A stretch of 64,000 nucleotides of DNA from Cryptomeria japonica. Taxonomy: Eukaryota; Streptophyta; Pinopsida; Cupressales; Cupressaceae. Every line of letters starts with the position of its first letter. The stretch's first letter is position 1. Of the stretch, positions 45,983-57,200 are shown in pieces. Below the pieces are notes generated by a model, which searched no databases, had not been told where the DNA came from, and saw nothing but the letters and a program-made list of their open reading frames with translations. The DNA lies in NCBI RefSeq assembly GCF_030272615.1, contig NC_081408.1, forward strand, positions 617,146,476 to 617,210,475. Direction: 5' to 3'. The position numbers and the translations under genes are program-made.

Positions 45983-47335
45983 CTAATTTGAAATAGGTGC
46001 ACCTAACTCGGTAGGTAAGGTGCTTTCTTCATCTGACATAATTTCTTTCTTTTTCCAAATCATCTTGAATTTTTCTTTTATCTCTTTAGTGTCTCTTCTA
46101 GGTTGATCTCTACAATCTCCAGCTAAATGTCCAACTTTGTGACAATGAAAACATGCCATACCAGGATTTCTCCATGATCTTTGGTTGTTCATTCCAAACC
46201 TTATAAAATAGTTGGCACTAATATGTCCATATCTTCCACAACATTCACACCATATCCTTGTATTGTAATCCCGTGGTACTGCTGCATATTGTCGGTAAGG
46301 ATCTGTGTGAGTTCGATAACCTCTAGTGTTTGCTCGGTGTGGATACCGCATGTAGTTCTTTTTCTTAGACCAACACTTCTCAGTACTATGTCCATATCTA
46401 TTGCAGTTTCTACAAAACCCTTTGAATTTTGCCTTCTGATAGTTGTTAACAGACTTTGTCCTGCATTGATTACATGTGTGCCCATATTTATTGGAGTTGT
46501 AACAATATCCATTGGACTTAGTGATATTCAGTTGCTTACCTTTTTTGATCTAGCATATGTTGGTAGTATGACCTTGATTTCCACAGTAGTAGCAAATAGG
46601 CTTCTTTGTTTTGATGTTATTCCTGTTTCCAGCTTGCTTTGATGATTCTCCTCTCTCAGTAGTATGAATTCCTTTCTTGGTTGATTCTTTTCCTTTGTAA
46701 CCGAGTCCTCCTTATTTGTAGGGTCGTCTTGTGTTCAGTTGCTCATCCAACATATTTGATGCTTCATAACTTTTCTCCAATGTTTCTTTGGATTTCTTCT
46801 CTATTTCAAGTTCACCAGACAACCTTGATACTTCAAGTTTCAATGATTGATTTTCATCATTCTTTAGAATTGCTTTATGATGTGCATAACCTAGTTGATC
46901 TATCATATTTTGTTGAATACCAGTTAGGCTTATGATTTCATCATTCTTATTAGATACTAGAGCTTCAAGTTGTTGTTTCTCTCTTTGTAGATCTCTTGCT
47001 TTATCCTCAGCTATCCTTAATGCATCTAGATTTTTAGTCATCTGTGTATTGAAATATTCATGTTCCCTTTTCATTGCTTTTAGTTGATCAGCCAATGCTT
47101 TGTTCTTTTCTTTCAACATTCCAATCATTTCTTCAGTCTCTTCAGATATACTGTTCTCAAATGATGTCTCGATTTGTTCCACTAACTCTTGAGAATCCTG
47201 CAAGTCATCAGATAATCTTCTCCTTACTTTCATAGATTTTTGCATTTGCCTTTGCATGTCTGCAATCACTTGATTTGCATTATCCAGCTCTTCTTGTAGA
47301 TACACAATCCTCTGAGATTGTTTGTAGCCTTCCAT
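45983..47335 (-). pseudogene. NA-2 Gag-like ORF: coiled coil plus five zinc knuckles
   Basis: ATG at 47335 (MEGYKQSQRIVYLQEEL), 49 bp after the PBS. The first 208 residues (to 46712) are heptad-rich, a strong coiled coil. Across a stop and frame changes follow five CCHC positions between about 46615 and 46095: CYYCGNQGHTTNIC, CYNSNKYGHTCNQC (second Cys to Ser), CRNCNRYGHSTEKC, CECCGRYGHISANY (last Cys to Tyr) and CFHCHKVGHLAGDC. An acidic tail ends at 45983. Same plan as NA-1 (11084-12193). Probable nucleic-acid-binding structural protein; broken in this copy. Confidence 0.75.
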
Positions 47336-47383
47336 TGATAAGATATTTCTCTTTAGGTAGTTAAACCCTTTTCCAAGATTCAA

Positions 47384-47395
47384 GCTCTGATACCA
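47384..47395 (-). promoter_or_regulatory. NA-2 primer-binding site
   Basis: The minus strand reads TGGTATCAGAGC, an exact initiator-Met-tRNA complement, 2 bp inside the 5' LTR. Confidence 0.92.
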
Positions 47396-47397
47396 AT

Positions 47398-48564
47398 TGT
47401 TAGGCCCAATATGGAAAGCTAATGTACTGAGAGGGGAGGGGTGAATCAGTACTCCAAAACTTTTCTTCAATAATAACCTTACTGTTATGCATAAACAGAA
47501 TAGTGTAGTAACATAAAATAAAGTTAAAACAAACAGATAACAATCATACATGATTCACTCCATAACACATATATTTTGGTCACGTAGAAACTCTTGGTTA
47601 GAGAGAAAAACTGCGGTGGGGATGGCACCCACAACTTCACTACTGCAATAATAAAGATTGCTCGGTTAGAGCTACATTTAGCTATTTCTGATAGCTTACC
47701 CTGTTAGGAGTAACAAGATCTGTTAGATCTACCTAGCTAAAGGATTTTACAACATTAATCTGAATGCTGCACTTGGCTAGAGGACTTACAATTTATAGAC
47801 TTGGTTAGAGTCTTTTACCCTGTTAAAGGTTTCTCTTTCAACTTCTCAATATTATAATAAAATCATTACAAATATCTGCAACTTTACATCTGAAATCTTA
47901 TAGTAGATTCTATGTGCTTAGAATAAGATTACCTAGCTTATAGCATACCTCGGTAACCCATATTGTAACTCGGTAAACCCTTCTGTTTACTTTGTTCTTT
48001 GATTGTTCACTGATAACCTTCTTGGTGACCTCTCTGTGTCTCTGAAACAGTCTTCCTTCATACACACACACACACATACATATATTTCTCTCTTCCCATG
48101 CTGTATAAATAGATCTCTTAAAGTGGTGATCTAATTCATTGCTTCGATCTTGTAAACAAGATTCCTCGAATGAATAACTAAACAAAATATTTCATTGGTT
48201 AGATTGACCTTGCAATCATACACAATCTTCTAGTGCAATTTCCAATGTAATAACAGTTAGATGTGCCTCGATCTTGTAACACATTTTCATGTGCTTGTCC
48301 ATGTTCAATGTATCTAGTAATACATTTCACTCAGTGAGTATCAACTGAGTGAGTTAACTTTACTACTCAGTAGCCATGAAACAATACTCGGTAAACAACT
48401 CAGTGAATACTGCGTTCTGTGATTGCTTTCTTCTGTAACCGACTAGACTATTCATACCGACTTCTCTGTGTGTACCAACTGCATGATTCAGTAATACTAA
48501 CCGACTAGAATATATAGTATGACTTTGAATATAAAAACTAATGGCAATTTGATAAGTAGTAACA
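47398..48564 (-). repeat. NA-2 5' LTR
   Basis: 1,167 bp, partner of 40530-41698; the plus strand reads TGTTAGGCCC...GTAGTAACA. By eye the two copies differ at only a few percent of positions, making NA-2 probably the younger of the two pol-less elements. Confidence 0.93.
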
Positions 48565-48717
48565 CCGGTGTATGTAGATGTCTATGCCAGTGCTAGTGCC
48601 TACCGGTGGCTTTACAAGATGAGTGCAGAAGGTTTCCAGAAGGTTGGCAGATGGTTGGTAGAAGGTTGCCATCAATGACAACACCAACCATTCTCATAAG
48701 AGTGTAGAATGCCAACA
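48565..48717 (-). repeat. Solo LTR 2, right part
   Basis: It continues 40529 after the NA-2 insertion, starting with the CCGGT duplication and ending AATGCCAACA. Total LTR length without NA-2 is about 835 bp. Confidence 0.8.
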
Positions 48718-49887
48718 TGTTGGCGGGGCCATTGTATTTCCTAAGCATTAAGTTGTTTTCGGCCGATCCCTTTATATTTTTCCTAAGTCTAAAATTTTAA
48801 ATACTTCGACTGGTGGATAAAGGCATAATAGATCCTACGGTTTGCACAACCTTGTGGACAAAAATGCAAGGAAGATAAGGACCGCGACATCACGAGATGA
48901 TGCCACGTGTTCTCGGTGAAGAGGGGTAAGCTGGTGGTTTGACTATTCAAAATCCTTATATTACCGGTTCTCAAGAGGTAAAGACTGGATTACTAATGGT
49001 TCCATCAATTTGCATGTGTTTCAAATGGACGGTGATGTTATAATCTAGACGAAAAGGCGCTTGACTTTTAATTTACAAAGGTTGGTGAGCATTGTGGTTG
49101 CAAGGTTAAATGTGAATAGATGCAAGAAGTTTATGGACCGTGGCACCATGAGATGATGCCACATGTCCCGGGTTGACCAAGAAGACCGACGGTGGGGTTG
49201 CTGACAGTGTTAAGCCAAGAGATAACATGACACTGCTACATCGCATATTTAATGGGTCCACAAGCCACAATGGAAGGTCAATGCCAGATTGATCGTTAGT
49301 GATCGTTTGATTCGCAAGGCTGAACAAGATCTACAGGAGAGTTTTAAACAAATTTTTAAAAGGGTATTATTTGTCACCCACTCGGGAAAGTTTGAACAAA
49401 CATAATGCAAGTTTGTCGACATGGAACAAGATAGTGACAAGTGAGGACACTTGGATGCTGACTCATTCATGATGGACTAGTTTGAAGGTTTCTAGTGAGT
49501 CAGGGTTGATTAGACAATCAAAGATGATGTTTTTAGGGGCATGAAAGGATTTGATAGTTTCTAAGCTAAAGGTGGAGATCACAAATTTCTCTAAGAAATT
49601 AGAGGTTGCTTGTTGTCAGGGATTCTGAAGAAGAATTTGTACATCAAGGAAGTATAAAATCAGAATAAAATCGTTCACATAAGATGAGCCTTAGCAGGAG
49701 CCATTGGATTTGATAGGCATGATTTCTAGGATCCATAGCTGGCAGGTTGAGTTGAAAGCACCAAAATGATGATTTTTCACGTGAATGAGCATCACCAGAT
49801 GAAGTGTTTTTTATTAAAAATATAGTAGGGTGGTGACTAAATTGGTAGAAGAGAAAAGAAGCCTTTTCATTTTCTGAGAGTAGTTCT
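48718..49887. other. No gene recognised; contains a local direct repeat
   Basis: It begins with the TGTTG duplication of solo LTR 2. Two related segments of about 80 bp (48866-48945 and 49125-49205) share GGACCG.G.CA.CA.GAGATGATGCCAC.TGT. Frames are short and give no domain. Richer in G and C than its neighbours. Confidence 0.5.
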
Positions 49888-51174
49888 TTCTGTGGGATGC
49901 AAAATTCATTCTTCTATTAACAAAGTAATCAATTAGAAACAAGGGAGATCATGAGTCCCTTTCCTAATCAGAATTTAACAAACAATACAATGAAATAATG
50001 CAAGATCAAATAAAATAGGAATTATAAATCAATTCAAATAAAACTCCCTATTCCAAGATTTGCATATTGCTTCCATTGCTCTTCTCCTCTTCGTGGTATG
50101 ATGGCTCTTAGATATTGCGCTGGTAACCTGCAAGTGATACAAAGATTCAAAGTTCTTGATTGTTGAAGATGGAGATTGGATGCTCAATTTATAGATAATT
50201 GGAGAAGATTGATTGAAAGGTGGAACAAATTGATCAAGAGGTGTGAACTCAGGTGAGCTCAAATGAAAATTGATAGTTGAACTACTGATTGTAGGAGTGA
50301 AACTCAATAGATTGAATAGATTAATTGAGTTAACTGATTGAGAAAAAGCTATCTGAAGGAAGAAAAGGAATGATTGGTGGAAATAAAGAGGATGGCAAAG
50401 AAAGCTTAATCTAGAAAAAGCTAACTGAAAGATGGAAATAGAAGTTGAAGAGATAAATGATTTAATTAATTAATTGATTGAATTAATTAATTTAGCATGT
50501 GCTTGCATTTAGATTTAGATTATTAATTTAATCTTTGCATGAGATATTATTCAAATAATTGAATTTATTAATTCAATTTAGCATTTGAATATATTTAGAA
50601 CTTGACTTTGATTTTCAATTTGGTTTTTGAAATCATGCACATGTATTTGAATTTGGAAGAAATTAGAAGGATATGAAATTAAATGAAATTAGAATTTGGG
50701 GGATTTGGAAATGGAAGAATTAATTAGTTAATTAAATAATTTAAAGAAACTATTTAATTATTTAGAAATAGAATTTAATTAAATAATAAAGATTATTTAA
50801 TTTAAAGGATTAAATCACAATTAATTAAATAATAAATATTTAATTAATATTTAGAAAAGGGTTGAATGATTAAATGATTAGAGATAGAAATTGAATAATT
50901 AGCAATTTATTTAAATAATAAAGATTATTTAAATTGGGGTATTAACCATAATTAATTAGATAATAAATATTTAATTAACATTAGAAAATGATTAAAATGA
51001 TTAAATGATGATAGAATAGGAAAATAGAATAATTAGTAAGATGATGAGGAAATATGAAATTAGAAGAATTTAGAAGAATAAGTTTAATTGACTTAATTAA
51101 ATAATTAAAGAATTATTTTATCAATTAGAGGAATAATTAGTATATGATCAATGAGACATTTTTAGGTGTCTACA
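49888..51174 (-). repeat. 3' LTR of the Tat element
   Basis: The right end is firm: the minus strand begins TGTAGACACCTAAAAATG straight after a polypurine tract. The left end (about 49888) is a guess. U3 is very AT-rich and carries a 132-bp tandem duplication (about 50775-50906 and 50907-51038). A minus-strand TATA box TATAAATTGAGCA lies near 50185-50200. Confidence 0.6.
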
Positions 51175-51190
51175 TTTGCCCCTCTTTGAG
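51175..51190 (-). promoter_or_regulatory. Polypurine tract of the Tat element
   Basis: The minus strand reads CTCAAAGAGGGGCAAA immediately before TGTAGACACC, the expected position for plus-strand priming. Confidence 0.75.
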
Positions 51191-51634
51191 ACAAAGTCGA
51201 AATGACATTGTTTCAAAGAAAACAAAAAATTCTGCCCTAGTATGCCTTGGTATTGTTGTATAGTGTAAATATGCCCCCTCAGAAAAGGTGGTCAGAAAAT
51301 TGAAAAATTGAGACCATGTTTTCGATACTAGTTTAAAGAGCAAGCGTGTGAAATTTTGTGTCATTTTGAGATTGTTTGAGTAGGCTACAAGTGTCACACA
51401 TTAGCTTTAACATGCCACATTCGTGTATATCATTACGCATAAGTGTTTTTTTGTCATGCATGCGCCCATTTTGTCACACATTAGCTTTAATCGTCATGCA
51501 AGAGTCTTATTTGTACCACATAAGTCATAACTGCTATGCATTAATTGTATATGTTATTTGTTGTCATGCGTTTGAAAATATTTTAAGTTTATCTAGATCC
51601 AACATCTGATATTTTGATCATTTTCTCGTTGCAG

Positions 51635-53470
51635 GAGAACATTGGAGTGTTATACTGTCAACAGAGCAGACCTAGTGGACTTGATCTTTGAGTTGACCTA
51701 CCAGATGATGAGATTGAGCATATTTGTCAGCTTGGTCTTTACCATGTATTGCATTTGCTAGAGGTTACGGTCAACAGGGCCATGATTATAGCTTTGATAG
51801 AGCGGTGGCACTCAGAGACATGTTCATTTCATCTTCCAACTGGTGAGGCATCCATTACCTTAGAGGATGTATGGCATATACTGTGTATTCCCATTCATGG
51901 TGAGAGAGTTATATATGACCATGATGATGGCATTGCTAGACTATGTGCACTTTTTGAGTGTGAGATTCAGGATTTGCAGATCAGTGGCCATTATGAGATC
52001 CCTTGGGCCCGATTAGACTATGATGACTTGACCATTATATAATGTGGTATTGTCGGTGGTTTACTGATACCTGATCGACGAGGTCATGGGTTTCCAGTTG
52101 GATGGGGCAAAGTGCTCCATGATATGATTGTGCATTGTCGACTGTATGCTTGGGGTCCTTGTCTACTTGCCATGTTGTACTATCAGATGCATGGTATTAT
52201 GTATTTGGGATACCTTTCTATCATTTGTGGTGTTACTTTGCTTCAGACATGGGCATGGGAGCACATTTCTATTTCTAGGCCTATCATTCATGTAGACTTG
52301 TAGCCTGGTGAGCCTTATGCCTTCAGGTATACAACAGGTATCAAACACAGGGGTTCGGGGAACACCTTGTACTGGAGACATCAGTTGGATACATTGCAGC
52401 ATTTCATTTGGAGACCTTACTTAGATTGCCCCGGTTGGCCTGATGATGTAGTGCACTTGTCTTTCTATCGAGAGCAGAGATATCTTATTGGGAGGACCTT
52501 TGAGACTTAGCGGATCATAGAGATGTATCTTCCTATGCGGGTTCTCAGATAGTTTGGTGAGGTACAGGTGACACCTGTGGTTACTGCATATTTTTCTCAT
52601 GTATCATGAGAGGTATCTGATTGGGGTGTGTGTATTCAACCACATGTTGCTTCTACTAAGTTCGATTCTTTGCAACCATTACTCTAGGGTTGGGGTAGAG
52701 ATGGAGTGGATCTGGGGATGACAGCAAAGTATGATGCATGGTTTTCTAGGCACGGGTCAGTGCCTTTGACTGATCCTACTGTTCCTATTACAACATAATA
52801 GATTTTCCATCCTAGACAGTGGTTGAGGATAGATGAAGGGGAGAGAGTCAGAGGAGGAGGAGATGGTGGAGATGAGGGAGGAGATGGTGGAGATGATGGA
52901 GATGAGGATGTAGACATTGGTGGGGACACCGAGTCTATTAGCAGTGAGGATGATGATGATTCTTTTGATTCATCGAGCAACAAGGATGGAGATGATGATG
53001 AGGATATGCTAGAGTTAGAGGATGTGCTTGGTGTTGAGGATGGGAGAGGACAGGTTGATGATGAGCTGGAGACTCTTAGAGCACAGGTTCAGAGTTTGGA
53101 GGACGAGGTCGCTAGACAGGATATCGAGCGAGATCATCTCCAGAGGGAGAGATGAGGTAGTGTAGAGATGTCAGATTACTATGGATGCCTTTGATTGGCT
53201 TTTTAGATCAGGTACAGATGGATGCAATGATGCAGATAGGTATTTCACTGCTATGCAGGAGTCTATTTATTATCGGTATGCCTATGAGAGAGCCGTCCCT
53301 GAGGGTCAGAGAGAGCCTAGCTTTAGTGCATGCATGGGGAGGAGATTGAGTAGATCTACTTCATGATGGACTAGCAGTGGTGGTGTTATGGGACCACCTT
53401 GACATCTTGGGGCAGGATCTAGTGGACAGGATCCACCTGCTGACAGAGGCAGTGTTGGTTGATCATGTTA
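51635..53470 (+). pseudogene. Antisense ORF with plant mobile domain (PMD, MAIN-like)
   Basis: A splice-acceptor-like TTTCTCGTTGCAG precedes 51635. From about 51690 to 53155 one frame, broken by in-frame stops (52040, 52301, about 52508 and others), gives the PMD pattern: YHVLHLLEVTVNRAMIIAL, ERWHSETCSFHLPTGEASI, TLEDVWHILCIPIHGE, then FIWRPYLDCPGWPDDVV. An acidic Gly/Asp/Ser tract (52840-53020) and a short coiled coil (DELETLRAQVQSLEDEVA) follow; more sequence in another frame (53181-53366) reaches about 53470. PMD proteins (MAIN/MAIL family) act in silencing and genome integrity, and PMDs are also carried by transposable elements. Here it runs opposite to the host element between integrase and 3' LTR. 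Several stops look like CAG/CAA to TAG/TAA. Confidence 0.8.
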
Positions 53471-53471
53471 T

Positions 53472-56133
53472 CTGAGCCTTCAGGCTTATTTATTGTATTC
53501 ACACACATTATCATTTTTGAGCTATATATATGGCATGCGGGTTTTTGGAAATGATCTGTGTATATTATTTTCCATGTATGCCTTATATGATGTTATGAGT
53601 TGTATGATGCATATCTACTTGAATTCTATATGATTCTAAATGCAATGGTAGTACATGTATGTAGTAATGATGTAAATGAAATCTAAAATGAATGCTAATG
53701 AATTCTATAATGAAATGCAAATGAAAGCTATAATGAATGCAAATGAACTCTATAATGAATACTTTTTTGTATGATAATGGTTGAATCAATTTTAACTTAG
53801 ATACACCTTGAAGAAATGTTAGTCAAATGGTAGAGAGAAAAATTGATGATAGAAAGAATGTTAGAAAGAATGCGATTTAGACAGAAGATGAGAAACCAAC
53901 AAACTATCAATAAGCAAATGAGATGAAAATAAGAATGAAATTGAATGAATCATGAACCTGTGTCACGTATTTTATTGCATCAATATATATTCATCACTGA
54001 GCCTTATTATTGAGCAATGAAACTTTAGCGCATCAGGGTATAAGGAACCAAGATGCAAAGATATCTCATTGTAGAAACAAACACATAGCAGACAAGGAGT
54101 GAACCCTCCATTCTGGGAATTGCATTAGGGGTCGAGGTATGTGTGGCGATTTCACCTTGATGTGAAGGCTCTTATCACAGACACCCACTAGAGCAATTTC
54201 CCTAGAATTTCATCGGTTCACACCACAAAAAACAAACAAAGAAAAAGATAATGCTCATCATAGCTCTTCTAGTCACTTGTGGACATCCTTGAGTAGCATA
54301 GAAACAATATCTATCACCAAATGATAAAAAGATAAAGACTGACCCGGACAAAATTCAGCAGCTATACTGACCTTGTGCCTTCGTTCTCAGTTGTTTGATG
54401 TGATAGTTGATAATGTCTGATCTCATAAAGTTGCGGACCTCATTTAAGACTGACCTGTCTGATTTCAAGTGTATCCTCTTTTTTTAAGACAAGATAATGA
54501 TTACGTTGATATGGATATGATACGATTGATAAGATAGTTTGATCAGTTGATTGCATATGTTTGAATAGATAGTCGTATTCTTTGTTAACTTCGTACGAAG
54601 TGTTTGTTGGATATCTGCTAGGGTATTGGTTTCTCACAAGACATCTTATTGCAAGTGTTTTGATTGACTGATTTTCGATTTTTAGTTCTTTTCCAAGAGC
54701 TTTTTTGATGTTGTTGGATTATGTACGTAGATTTTTGAATGTTTTGTTTGATTTTCTCAGGATTGTATTCCAATGTTTTTTGGTATATTTTTTCAGCACA
54801 TTATATGGATGTTTTTGGATTTTAAGTTTTTTCAGGATCATATATGGATGTTTTTGGTTGATCTTTTAAAGACATTATATGAATGTTTTTGATATTTTTT
54901 GCAAGATCATTTATCTGATTTTTTTTGGATTTTTTCAAGACTTTATCTGATTTTTTTTTGGATTTTTTTTTTAGGACTTCATTTGATTTTTTGGATTTTT
55001 TCAGTTATGCCCCCAGTGTGTAGACCTGTATGACATGATGATCTACAAAATGTGTGTGGAGACAAATAATTTTTGACATAACCTATGTGAATGCAATATG
55101 CAGGATGAAGATGCACTTCCTATTCGAACAAGGTTGACTGTCTTTGTATTTATCATTTGTAATACTCCGATTGAAAATGAAGGTGCAAAACATTTCATAG
55201 ATAAGAAGTCAATCGATTTCTAAGATCCTTCAGAACATTCATCTCAACACACTTAGTGACTAGGTCTTACAAATGGAGACGTGGAAAAATTCCCCATTGG
55301 TTCTTGAAACTTTGATCTTCTTTTGCCCATGTGTGTGTAGATGAGTTAATTCCCACTGTTGCATTCACTAAAGATCCTTAGCATCCTATACAACTAGCTA
55401 CATGGATTATTCTAACTTCAAAAGCATCCCGAATAGAGCCTCGCTGCTAGCAAGCCTTGAGAGCTCCGACGAGGTTATAGACTATAATTTCTCAAATATT
55501 GCTCCATTGCCAGTAGGCATTCATAGCCCTCATGGAGTTACTTGCATGTTCCCATAGTCAATCTTTTTTATCGCAATTATATACATGATATTTCAGTTAT
55601 ATCATTGCTCTTTTTGCCTTTAGATGGATATTTGGCATAGCTCTTTTTATTTTTCTTTTCTTGCCTTGACTTGTAAGTAATGAAACCTACTTGGGTGTAA
55701 CAATTATAGTAGCATTGAAGTAGAATTTCAGATTTTTCACTAGTCATATGATCAACTAGGTGTCTAGAATGAATTAGAGATCTTGTTAAGGTATGAGATA
55801 TAGCAATTGATAGATTGTAGGTTAACAAGTCTCAAATAGTGAAACCACTACCCAACCATAAGTAAAGCATCGTCACATGGTAATGTTGAGAATGAATGAC
55901 TTTAGAACCCTAGAGACTTCATGTCCAAATATCTAATAAAGGTGACGACCCTTGTTTTCTTTAGATGCAAATGAATGATAAACTCAAACAGTTGCCTTGT
56001 TTTATTTGATGCTTCTATATAAGAATGCAGAACTTTAAGAATGCAATGCATCTAAAAAGGAAACTACATATTATGCAGTGTGTTAAATGATACGATATGC
56101 AATGCGGAAAGCAAAACCTAAACTGCACAACCC
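53472..56133. other. Untranslated region between PMD frame and integrase, T-rich degenerate repeats
   Basis: No domain in any frame. Between about 54700 and 55010 a T-rich stretch repeats words of the type TATGGATGTTTTTGGATTTT and CTGATTTTTTTTGGATTTTTTCA at irregular 35-50 bp spacing, a decaying tandem array. Tandem repeats in this place are common in Tat/Ogre elements. The rest is unremarkable. Confidence 0.6.
53690..53761. repeat. Three short tandem repeats of about 22 bp
   Basis: Unit ATGCAAATGAACTCTATAATGA with small changes, three times in a row, in the untranslated region beside the PMD frame. Confidence 0.75.
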
Positions 56134-57200
56134 TTAGGTATAATATTGCTTAAGGTGCATGATGTTCATAGGGTTAGAGATTGGTTCTCCCTCTATGGTA
56201 GCCAAATTATAGGCTCCATTGCCTATGACCCTTTTTATAATGAAAGGACCTAGCCAATTAGGTTCGAATTTCCTTGGCCTTTCTCATTCTGCTAAGTTCC
56301 TTTGATTCTCTTTAAGTACTAGATCTCCCACTTGAAAAGTTCGTGGGCGGACCCTTTTATTATAACTTCATCTTAGTCTGTTTTGATATCCTTGTAAATG
56401 ATTGAATTTTGCTTGTCATTTTTCATCAAGGGTCTCTAGTTCTTGCAACCTTGCTACCCTGTAGTCTTCTTTTGACATAATGTTCTGTAAGGATACTCTT
56501 AGAGACGGTATTTCTATTTCAATGGGGAGTATTGCTTCTATACCATAGACCAAGGAATATGGTGTCGCTCCTATAGATGTGTGTACTCCTATTCTGTAAG
56601 CCCAAAGAGCGGGATTTAATTGGAGATGCTAGTCCCATCCTGTGTCAGTGACTACTTTCTTAAGAATTTTCAATATTGTTTTGTTTGTAGCCTCTACTTG
56701 TCCATTACTTTGTGGATAATATGGCATGGAAAATCTCTGTTGTATGTGAAATTTGTCACACAATTCTTTCATTTCCTGGTTTTTAAATGGACGCCTATTA
56801 TCTGTAACAAAGCACATTGGAACTCTATACCTGCATATAATGTAGTTGAGCATGAATTTTGATATTTGCTTTCCAGTAGTGTATGTTAAAGGAATTGCCT
56901 CAACCCATTTTGTAAAGTATTCGGTGGCTGTCAAGATAAACTTGTGCCCGTTGGAAGAAGTAGGGTTGATTTTACCTAATAGATCTAATCCCCATTGTGA
57001 AAATGGCCACAGTGATGTGATGGGTTGAAGATCTTATGCTGGTGGATGAATAAGGTCTCCATGCATTTGGCATTGTTTACACTTCTACACATACTTGTAA
57101 GCATCTTTTTCCATGGTTGGCCAATAATACCCTATTCTCAGCAGTTTCTTTGATAATGGCGGACCGCTTTGGTGAGCCCCACAGATTCCATCATGGACTT
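56134..57200 (-). pseudogene. Tat element integrase
   Basis: Same frame as the RT part. HHCC start (CGAHQSGPPLSKKLLRIGYYW, near 57170-57110, then KCKQCQMHGD), catalytic core GLDLLGKI, VTDNRRPFKN and GQVEATNK, so all three acids are present, and a C-terminal part with FQVGDLVLKENQRNL, GPFIIKRVIGNGAYNL and a final MNIMHLKQYY before TAA at 56134-56136. Stops near 57083, 57035 and 56628 break it. It inserts the cDNA; inactive here. Confidence 0.9.

Larger units (their letters stand above)
40530..48564 (-). mobile_element. Pol-less LTR retrotransposon NA-2 (complete)
   Basis: LTRs 40530-41698 and 47398-48564 with target duplication CTGGT (40525-40529) and CCGGT (48565-48569), one mismatch. Minus-strand order: 5' LTR, exact Met PBS, coiled-coil plus zinc-knuckle ORF, 537-bp gap, second ORF of about 1,120 codons, several polypurine tracts, 3' LTR. 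No pol motif was seen in the 5.7-kb interior. Both ORFs correspond to those of NA-1 although the LTR bodies look unrelated. Confidence 0.87.

Noticed and set aside
52684-52983. Ser/Pro-rich minus frame next to the PMD
   Set aside because: Antisense of the GAT/GGA-rich acidic tract; low complexity alone explains it.
51635-53470. PMD frame as a host MAIN-like gene
   Set aside because: It carries many stops and lies between integrase and the polypurine tract of a Tat element, so it is better read as element cargo.
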